Origin: Mycobacterium sp. 852014-50255_SCH5639931
GTDB lineage: Bacteria; Actinomycetota; Actinomycetes; Mycobacteriales; Mycobacteriaceae
Length of the DNA stretch: 64,000 nt
Reading direction: 5' to 3'
Assembly: GCF_001665605.1 (NCBI RefSeq)
Contig: NZ_LZSV01000015.1
Location: 1-64,000 of the forward strand
Position 1 is the first letter of the stretch. Each line of letters opens with the position of its first letter. Below, one piece after another: positions 58,362 through 64,000 of the stretch. The notes beneath the pieces are model-generated. The model was not told where the DNA came from. It did no database searches and worked only from the letters and a program-made list of their open reading frames with translations. The translations under genes and the position numbers were made by a program.

Positions 58362-58843
58362 TGGTCCCGGGCCCTCCAGCGGGTGTCGTCATCACCGCGG
58401 ACGCCGCCGAACTGTTGGAGCGACTGCAGGACCGGCACGGTCCGGTGATGTTCCACCAGTCCGGTGGCTGCTGCGACGGGTCGTCGCCGATGTGCTACCC
58501 ACTCGGGGACTTCCTCGTCGGCGACCGCGACGTGTTGCTGGGGGTGCTCGACGTCGGAACGGACGGGGTGCCGGTGTGGATCTCGGGCCCGCAGTATCAG
58601 ACCTGGAAGCACACCCAGCTCGTCATCGACGTGGTCCCGGGCCGGGGCGGCGGGTTCAGCCTGGAGGCGCCCGAAGGGGTGCGGTTCCTGTCCCGTGGCC
58701 GCGTCTTCAGCGACGACGAACAGGCCGGGTTGCGGGACGCCCGGGTCATCACCGGCGCCGACTACGAACGTGGCGAACGCCCTTGCGCGCGCGGTCAGGT
58801 GGTGACTGACGCGGCATTCCGAACGTGTCCTCCCGGTCGGTGA
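58361..58843 (+). CDS. DUF779 protein (Rv0459 type)
   Basis: A 160-residue DUF779 protein: LLERLQDRHGPVMFHQSGGCCDGSSPMCYPLGDFLVGDRDVLLGV and YQTWKHTQLVIDVVPGRGGGFSLE. The Cys cluster GGCC...MC and the His residues could bind metal. Members usually sit beside aldehyde or alcohol dehydrogenases, as here with a one-base overlap, so it probably assists or regulates that enzyme; the exact role is unknown. Confidence 0.88.
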
Positions 58844-58862
58844 CCGCAGTAATGTCGAAATC

Positions 58863-59141
58863 GTGATCCCCCTCCCGCGTCCGCGGTTGTTGGCCGGCGC
58901 CATGCTGATCGGCGCCGCGGTCGGGTTACTGGCGGGGGTGGGATTCGCCGTGGCCGTCCATCCGAGCCTCCGCCCGGCCTTCGCCATCGCCGCGGTGGCC
59001 GGGATCCCCAGCGTGGCCGGGCTGCTGACGATCCTCTTTTCCGGACGTCGGTGGGTGACGATGCTCGGCGCGTTCATCCTGGCGGTGGCGCCGGGCTGGT
59101 TCGGTGTGCTCGTCGCCCTCCAGGTGACCTCCCATGGCTGA
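58863..59141 (+). CDS. Small membrane protein (Rv0460 type)
   Basis: A 92-residue protein with a GTG start. It has three hydrophobic segments (LLAGAMLIGAAVGLLAGVGFAVAV, FAIAAVAGIPSVAGLLTILF, VTMLGAFILAVAPGWFGVLVAL). No soluble domain. It precedes the Rv0461-like gene with an 8-bp overlap, so the two are likely cotranslated. Function unknown. Confidence 0.82.
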   Translation: MIPLPRPRLLAGAMLIGAAVGLLAGVGFAVAVHPSLRPAFAIAAVAGIPSVAGLLTILFSGRRWVTMLGAFILAVAPGWFGVLVALQVTSHG

Positions 59142-59703
59142 CGACGACACCCCGTCGAGCCCGGGCACCCAGTCCTGGGTGCCCGACTTCTCCGATTCCG
59201 GCGAGGACACCGGCACCCAATCGTGGGTGCCGGACTTCTCGGACGACTCCGAGGACGCCGGCGAGCAGCCCGCCGCCGCGAAGGACGAACCGGAGGCCTC
59301 AGAGCCCGCCGCGTCCGAACAGGCCGCCGACGCCGAATCCGCTGTCGCGCCGGTGCAGCCCGTCACCGTTCCCGGGCGCTACCTCTACCTGAAGTGGTGG
59401 AAGCTGCTGCTGGTGATCCTCGGCGTGTGGTGTGTGGCGGGCGTCGTCGGGTTCGGCCTGTTCTATTGGTGGTATCACTCGATCGACCAGACCGCGGCGC
59501 TCTTCGCGGTCCTGGTGTACGTCGTGGCGTGCGCCGTCGGTGGCGTGCTGCTCGCGATGGTCGAGGGCAAGCCGCTGGTCTCGGCGCTGTCGCTGGCGGT
59601 GATGTCGGGGCCGTTCGCCTCGCTGGCCGCCGCGGCGCCCCTGCACGGCTATTACCACTGCGCGCGGGTGGGCCCCTGCCTGCTCGGCCTCATTCCGTAT
59701 TAA
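59134..59703 (+). CDS. Membrane protein with acidic duplicated N-terminus (Rv0461 type)
   Basis: A 189-residue protein. The N-terminal 35 residues contain a direct repeat: GTQSWVPDFSDSGED followed by GTQSWVPDFSDDSED. An acidic Ala/Glu/Pro linker follows to about residue 78, then three membrane segments (WWKLLLVILGVWCVAGVVGFGLFYWWY, AALFAVLVYVVACAVGGVLLAMV, LVSALSLAVMSGPFASLAAAA). The repeat sits on the cytoplasmic side and could be a binding site, perhaps one taken up twice. Function unknown. lpdC starts 33 bp later. Confidence 0.85.
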   Translation: MADDDTPSSPGTQSWVPDFSDSGEDTGTQSWVPDFSDDSEDAGEQPAAAKDEPEASEPAASEQAADAESAVAPVQPVTVPGRYLYLKWWKLLLVILGVWCVAGVVGFGLFYWWYHSIDQTAALFAVLVYVVACAVGGVLLAMVEGKPLVSALSLAVMSGPFASLAAAAPLHGYYHCARVGPCLLGLIPY

Positions 59704-59736
59704 CGCCCCGCCCGGGCGGCCACTAGGGTAGGGGCC

Positions 59737-61131
59737 GTGACCCATTTTGACGTCGTCGTCCTCGGGGCCGGTCCCGGCGGATATGTCGCAGCCATTCGCG
59801 CCGCACAGCTCGGCCTGAACACCGCAGTCGTGGAACCGAAGTACTGGGGCGGAGTCTGCCTCAACGTCGGCTGCATTCCGTCCAAGGCGTTGCTGCGCAA
59901 CGCCGAGCTGGTGCAGATCTTCACCAAAGAAGCCAAGACTTTCGGGATGAACGGCGAGGCGACGTTCGATTACGGCGCCGCCTTCGATCGCAGCCGCAAG
60001 GTGGCCGAAGGCCGGGTCGCGGGCGTGCACTTCCTGATGAAGAAGAACAAGATCACCGAGATCAACGGGTACGGCAGATTCACCGACGCCAACACGTTGT
60101 CCGTCGACCTCAACGACGGCGGGACCGAGACCGTTACGTTCGACAACGCCATCATCGCCACCGGCAGCAGCACCCGGCTGGTGCCGGGGACGTCGCTGTC
60201 GGCCAACGTGGTGACCTACGAGGAACAGATCCTCTCCCGCGAGCTGCCCGAGTCGATCGTCATCGCCGGCGCCGGCGCGATCGGCATGGAGTTCGGCTAC
60301 GTCATGCAGAACTACGGCGTGGACGTGACCATCGTGGAGTTCCTGCCGCGCGCGCTGCCCAACGAGGACGCCGACGTCTCCAAGGAGATCGAGAAGCAGT
60401 TCAAGAAGCTGGGCATCAAGATCCTCACCGGGACCAAGGTCGAGTCGATCTCCGACAACGGCACCGAGGTTACCGTCGTGGTCAGCAAGGACGGTAGCGC
60501 GCAGGAGCTCAAGGCCGTGAAAGTGTTGCAGGCCATCGGTTTTGCACCCAATGTCGAGGGCTTTGGCCTGGAGAAGACCGGGGTCGCGCTGACCGACCGC
60601 AAGGCCATCGGGATCAACGACTACATGATCACCAGCGTTCCGCACATCTACGCCATCGGTGACGTCACCGGGAAGCTGATGCTCGCCCACGTCGCCGAGG
60701 CCATGGGCGTGGTGGCGGCCGAAACCATCGCCGGCGCAGAGACTTTGGCGCTGGGCGACTACCGGATGTTGCCGCGGGCCACGTTCTGCCAACCCCAGGT
60801 GGCCAGCTTCGGGCTGACCGAGCAGCAGGCGCGCGACGAAGGGCACGACGTCGTGGTGGCCAAGTTCCCCTTCACGGCCAACGGCAAGGCGCACGGTCTG
60901 GGCGACCCCAGCGGCTTCGTCAAGCTGGTCGCCGACGCGAAGCATCTCGAGCTGCTCGGCGGGCACCTGATCGGCCACGACGTGTCCGAGCTGCTGCCCG
61001 AGCTGACGCTGGCGCAGAAGTGGGACCTGACCGCCAACGAGCTGGCGCGCAACGTGCACACCCATCCGACCCTGTCGGAGGCGCTGCAGGAGTGCTTCCA
61101 CGGCCTGGTCGGCCACATGATCAACTTCTAA
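59737..61131 (+). CDS. lpdC: Dihydrolipoamide dehydrogenase LpdC
   Basis: The 464-residue E3 flavoenzyme shared by pyruvate and branched-chain dehydrogenases and, in mycobacteria, the DlaT/AhpD peroxide defence. GTG start. It has the FAD motif [17 protein letters not shown], the redox disulfide in [13 protein letters not shown] (CxxxxC), the NAD motif [19 protein letters not shown], and the active-site [10 protein letters not shown] (His-x5-Glu). It is full length and well conserved. Confidence 0.98.
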   Translation: MTHFDVVVLGAGPGGYVAAIRAAQLGLNTAVVEPKYWGGVCLNVGCIPSKALLRNAELVQIFTKEAKTFGMNGEATFDYGAAFDRSRKVAEGRVAGVHFLMKKNKITEINGYGRFTDANTLSVDLNDGGTETVTFDNAIIATGSSTRLVPGTSLSANVVTYEEQILSRELPESIVIAGAGAIGMEFGYVMQNYGVDVTIVEFLPRALPNEDADVSKEIEKQFKKLGIKILTGTKVESISDNGTEVTVVVSKDGSAQELKAVKVLQAIGFAPNVEGFGLEKTGVALTDRKAIGINDYMITSVPHIYAIGDVTGKLMLAHVAEAMGVVAAETIAGAETLALGDYRMLPRATFCQPQVASFGLTEQQARDEGHDVVVAKFPFTANGKAHGLGDPSGFVKLVADAKHLELLGGHLIGHDVSELLPELTLAQKWDLTANELARNVHTHPTLSEALQECFHGLVGHMINF

Positions 61132-61137
61132 GGCCAC

Positions 61138-61410
61138 ATGCGCAGCGACATCGTTCTGGGGGCCATCGGCGGCCTCGCCGCGGGTTATGTCCTGTGGTTG
61201 GCGGCCTTTTCGATCGCCGACGACAACGCGGCGGTGGGGCAGTGGGCCCCGACGGTGTTGCTGCTGTCGCTTGCGCTGGCGGTCTGCGCCACGATGTGGG
61301 CGTCATTGCTGCGCAGGCGCAGGAAATACGCCTGGTCGGGGTTCGGGTTCGGGCTCTCCGTGCCGCCGCTGCTGCTGACGCTGGCCGTGCTCGCCAGCGT
61401 CTACCTCTGA
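61138..61410 (+). CDS. Small membrane protein (Rv0463 type)
   Basis: A 90-residue protein with three hydrophobic segments (DIVLGAIGGLAAGYVLWLAAFSI, APTVLLLSLALAVCATMWASLL, FGFGLSVPPLLLTLAVLASVYL). It starts 6 bp after lpdC and is probably cotranscribed with it. It converges on the CMD-like gene. Function unknown. Confidence 0.83.
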   Translation: MRSDIVLGAIGGLAAGYVLWLAAFSIADDNAAVGQWAPTVLLLSLALAVCATMWASLLRRRRKYAWSGFGFGLSVPPLLLTLAVLASVYL

Positions 61411-61421
61411 CGGGCGCGGGT

Positions 61422-61982
61422 CTAGCGCGGGTTGTCCAGCGGGATGTCCAGGGCCGCCATCGTCGCGGCCAGGCCGTCGTATTGGCTTGCCAGCAAGCAG
61501 AATTCGATCAGCTGACGCCGGTCCAGGTGCTCCGCGAGCTGCTGCCACGTGGCGTCGGTGATGGTGCGGTCCTGGACGAACTCGTCGGTGGCCGTCAGCA
61601 GTGCCTGCTGCCGCACGGTCAGTCGCGCCTCGACGCGGTCCAGCCGCTCGGGCCACGCGAAGATGGCGGCCTGCAGTTCGGCGTCGAGCCCCTGCTTGGC
61701 GGCCATCCGGCGATGGTGCTGCAGTTCGTATTCGCAACCGCGTACATGCGCGACCCGCAGGATCACCAGCTCGGTATCGATCGCCGGCAGCCGGCCCCGC
61801 AGCACGCGGCCGCTGTAAATGCTCCACGCCAAAAACAGCAGGCGGTGCTGACCCAGCGTGGTGAACAGATGCATCTCGGGCGCCCGGACCGTGCGCGCGG
61901 CCAGCTTCGCGAGAACCCAGTTGACCGGGCCTAGTTCGCGGAACCGCCCCGACGGGATGCGGCCGTTCGGAGCGCCGGTCAC
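61422..61982 (-). CDS. Carboxymuconolactone-decarboxylase-family protein (Rv0464c type)
   Basis: A 186-residue CMD-like protein: LGQHRLLFLAWSIYSGRVLRGRLPAIDTELVILRVAHVRGCEYELQHHRRMAAKQGLDAELQAAIFAWP and ITDATWQQLAEHLDRRQLIEFCLLASQYDGLAATMAAL. The Cys-x3-His-His region resembles the AhpD centre but has only one Cys (RGCEYELQHH), so disulfide chemistry is unlikely. A similar protein is at 42081-42650. The start overlaps the ramB stop (ATGA), so it is likely translated with it and may act on short-chain acyl metabolism. Confidence 0.87.
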   Translation of the reverse strand: MTGAPNGRIPSGRFRELGPVNWVLAKLAARTVRAPEMHLFTTLGQHRLLFLAWSIYSGRVLRGRLPAIDTELVILRVAHVRGCEYELQHHRRMAAKQGLDAELQAAIFAWPERLDRVEARLTVRQQALLTATDEFVQDRTITDATWQQLAEHLDRRQLIEFCLLASQYDGLAATMAALDIPLDNPR

Positions 61983-63403
61983 GGTTGCTTCACCAGGTAC
62001 GGGGAGACCGTGCTGCGGTGCTCGTCGAGATCCAGGGCGCGCCCCAAGGCCGGGAACGCCCGCTGCGGGCAGTTGTCGCGTTCGCAGACCCGGCAGCCCG
62101 CGCCGATCGGTGTGGCCACTGTTCCTGAATCTCCCGAGACGTCGAGTCCTTCCGAGTAGACGAGCCGGTGCGCATGGCGCAGCTCGCAGCCCAGCCCGAT
62201 CGCGAAGGTTTTACCCGGCTGACCATACCGGGCGGCCCGCCGCTCCACGGTCCGGGCCACCCACATGTAGTTGCGGCCGTCGGGCATCTGGGCGATCTGG
62301 ACCAGGATCTTGCCCGGGTTGGCGAACGTTTCGTACACGTTCCACAGCGGGCAGGTCCCGCCGCTGGACGAGAAGTGAAACCCGGTGGCGGACTGGCGTT
62401 TTGACATGTTGCCGGCACGGTCGACGCGGACGAACGAGAACGGTACGCCGCGCATCGACGGCCGTTGCAGCGTCGAAAGCCGGTGCGCGATCGTCTCGTA
62501 GCTCACCGAGTAGAAGGAGGACAACCGCTCGACGTCGTAGCGGAAATTCTCCGAGACGTCGTGGAATTGGCGGTAGGGAAGCACCGCGGCGGCGGCAAAG
62601 TAGTTGGCCAACCCCAGCCGGGCCAGCGTGTGCGACTCGTCGCTGGTGAATTTGCCCTCCTCCACCAGGTGATCGATGAGATCGCCGTACTCGAGGTAGG
62701 CCAATTCGGCGGCCATCTTGAACACCTGCTGACCGAGCGAGAGGTGGTTGCTGATCTCCAGCGTCTTGGTCCCAGGGTCGTACCGGTGCAACACGCTGTC
62801 GCCGAGATCGATCCGCCTGTTGATGTGCACGCCGTGCACCTCGGTCAGCCGGCGGTTGAGCTCGCGGGCCAGGTCGCCGTGGTGCATCCGCATCTGGATC
62901 GTGAGATCTTCGGCTGCGGTGTCCAGCTCGTGCAGATAGTTCTGGCGTTGGTAGAAGTAGTCGCGCACCTCCTCGTGCGGCATGGTGATCGAGCCGCTGC
63001 CGCTGCCGTCGGAGAACCGCTCCTCGGTCGCGGCGGCGAGCTGCGCCGTGGTGATCCGGTAGCGCCGGTGCAGGTTGACCACCGCGCGGGCCAGGGTGGG
63101 GTGGGCGCTGACCATCTCGGCCACCTCGGTCGGATCGACGTCGATGTCCAGGTCGCGGTCCATGGTCACCTCGCGCAGCTCGGCGACCAGCCGGGTGTCG
63201 TCCTGCGAGGCGAAGAACGTCGCATCCACGCCGAACACCTCGGTGATCCGCAGCAGCACCGCCACCGTCAGGGGACGCACGTCGTGCTCGATCTGGTTCA
63301 GGTAGCTCGGGGAGATCTCCAGCATCTGGGCCAGGGCGGCTTGGGAGAAGCCGCGCTCGTGGCGCAGCTGACGGACCCGGGAGCCGACGAAGGTCTTGGA
63401 CAC
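61979..63403 (-). CDS. ramB: Acetate-metabolism repressor RamB
   Basis: A 474-residue ScfR-type regulator of glyoxylate-cycle and acetate genes, notably icl1, which in M. tuberculosis lies just beyond the next gene. The HTH is in the first 60 residues (GSRVRQLRHERGFSQAALAQMLEISPSYLNQIEHDVRPLTVAVLLRI); the central part is the M78-like DUF955 region with YFAAAAVLPYRQFHDV; the C-terminus has a Cys cluster (CRVCERDNCPQ). The GTG at 63403 is used because it starts VSKTFVGSRVRQLR; upstream frame lacks coding character. It is coupled to the CMD-like gene. Confidence 0.95.
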   Translation of the reverse strand: MSKTFVGSRVRQLRHERGFSQAALAQMLEISPSYLNQIEHDVRPLTVAVLLRITEVFGVDATFFASQDDTRLVAELREVTMDRDLDIDVDPTEVAEMVSAHPTLARAVVNLHRRYRITTAQLAAATEERFSDGSGSGSITMPHEEVRDYFYQRQNYLHELDTAAEDLTIQMRMHHGDLARELNRRLTEVHGVHINRRIDLGDSVLHRYDPGTKTLEISNHLSLGQQVFKMAAELAYLEYGDLIDHLVEEGKFTSDESHTLARLGLANYFAAAAVLPYRQFHDVSENFRYDVERLSSFYSVSYETIAHRLSTLQRPSMRGVPFSFVRVDRAGNMSKRQSATGFHFSSSGGTCPLWNVYETFANPGKILVQIAQMPDGRNYMWVARTVERRAARYGQPGKTFAIGLGCELRHAHRLVYSEGLDVSGDSGTVATPIGAGCRVCERDNCPQRAFPALGRALDLDEHRSTVSPYLVKQP

Positions 63404-63561
63404 TTCACCCAGGGTACCGGGGTTGCTAAGCGGAAGTTGGCAGAGTTCGCAGCGGCTCGGGTCGCGTCGCGATTGGTTTTTGACCCGGGGCGTTGGCATG
63501 ATTCGCAACGGAGGTCCCAGGGTTAGCCTGGGGTGCCCACGAGGAAACGGGGACCACAGCC

Positions 63562-64000
63562 GTGAGCCTGGACAAAGAAATGATGCCGGTTCCCGACGGC
63601 CACCCCGATGTGTTCGATCGCGAATGGCCGCTGCGGGTGGCCGACATCGACCGCACGGGCCGGCTGCGGCTGGACGCGGCGTGCCGGCACATCCAGGACA
63701 TCGGCCAGGACCAGCTGCGCGAGATGGGTTTCGAGGAAACCCACCCGCTGTGGATCGTTCGCCGCACGATGCTCGACCTGATCCGTCCGATCGAATTCCA
63801 GGACATGCTGCGCTGTCGCCGGTGGTGTTCGGGCACCTCGAACCGGTGGTGCGAGATGCGGGTTCGCGTCGACGGGCGCAAGGGCGGACTGATCGAGTCC
63901 GAGGCCTTCTGGATCAACATCAACCGGGAAACCCAGATGCCGTCGCGCATCTCCGACGACTTCCTGGCGGGCTTGCACAAGACCACCTCCGTTGACCGCC
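63562..64000 (+). CDS. Acyl-ACP thioesterase (Rv0466 type), cut by window end
   Basis: A hot-dog-fold thioesterase whose 3' end runs past the window; 146 codons are visible. The GTG starts VSLDKEMMPVPDGHPDVFDREWPLRVADIDRTGRLRLDAACRHIQDIGQDQLREMGFEETHPLWIVRRTMLDLIRP. The N/H/C- or E-type catalytic set lies partly outside. Such proteins hydrolyse acyl-ACP to free fatty acid. It diverges from ramB across 158 bp of short AT-richer sequence; the next gene in M. tuberculosis is icl1. Confidence 0.85.
   Translation, partial: MSLDKEMMPVPDGHPDVFDREWPLRVADIDRTGRLRLDAACRHIQDIGQDQLREMGFEETHPLWIVRRTMLDLIRPIEFQDMLRCRRWCSGTSNRWCEMRVRVDGRKGGLIESEAFWININRETQMPSRISDDFLAGLHKTTSVDR

Noticed and set aside
59299..61137. 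A 612-codon minus-strand frame opposite lpdC and the Rv0461-like gene.
   Set aside because: It crosses two well-defined plus-strand genes and lacks any domain.

Overview
The window is 64 kb of GC-rich DNA from a slow-growing Mycobacterium. It carries a PPE gene, an MmpS/MmpL pair, a GroEL2-type chaperonin under two CIRCE operators, SodC, RamB and VirR, and many GTG starts. Its backbone follows the M. tuberculosis Rv0419-Rv0466 order: lpqM, thiD, thiC, ctpH, xthA, def, sodC, pssA/psd, moeA2, groEL2, PPE10, mmpS4/mmpL4, echA2, lpdC, ramB. Orthologue names rest on remembered gene order and recognisable proteins, not on a search. The interruptions of that order suggest a non-tuberculous species.

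Layout. 1-1068: two divergent Met-rich envelope-type genes flanking a perfect TACCC-N5-GGGTA palindrome, the form of the mycobacterial copper (RicR/CsoR) operator. 1295-7443: lipoprotein protease LpqM, a MarR/LLM-oxidoreductase pair, an alpha/beta hydrolase, and thiC-thiD behind a TPP riboswitch. 7552-12560: an inserted signalling island with a PAS-ANTAR protein, a STAS protein and a 1280-residue kinase/receiver/phosphatase/anti-sigma-like fusion. 12568-23741: backbone housekeeping genes (CtpH, ExoIII, Def, VirR, SodC, a Glu-Cys-ligase-like protein, a Lon-N protein). 23758-27872: inserted accessory catabolic genes (LLM oxidoreductase, crotonase, SDR, SRPBCC, TetR). 27846-34072: CDC48-like ATPase, phosphatidylserine/phosphatidylethanolamine synthesis, an MFS transporter and MoeA. 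34227-39266: inserted oxidative genes (VOC, BVMO-type monooxygenase, cupin, M24 protein, SDR/TetR). These interrupt moeA2-SDR-groEL2 and leave a recognisable SDR 3' remnant beside moeA. 39267-46052: groEL2, SDR, PNPOx-like protein, a short PPE, an amidohydrolase and a DinB protein. 46073-53438: a membrane protein, DipZ, TetR, MmpS/MmpL and an Rv0455c-like secreted protein (a siderophore-export neighbourhood). 53492-64000: EchA2, a prolyl oligopeptidase, an aldehyde dehydrogenase with a DUF779 partner, LpdC, RamB and a thioesterase cut by the window end.

Many genes form translationally coupled runs with 1-4 nt overlaps (thiC/thiD, pssA/psd/ATPase, mmpS/mmpL, ramB/CMD). I see no tRNA, rRNA, CRISPR array or insertion sequence, and no gene-free stretch over 300 bases. 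Long open frames antisense to real genes are a product of the high third-position GC.

The best candidates for undescribed biology are the copper-type operator between the two Met-rich genes, the PAS-ANTAR/STAS/hybrid-kinase module, the coding-like tail after the monooxygenase stop, and several clear operator repeats (23-bp tandem repeat before the mmpS/L TetR; 19-bp inverted repeat between an SDR and its TetR).
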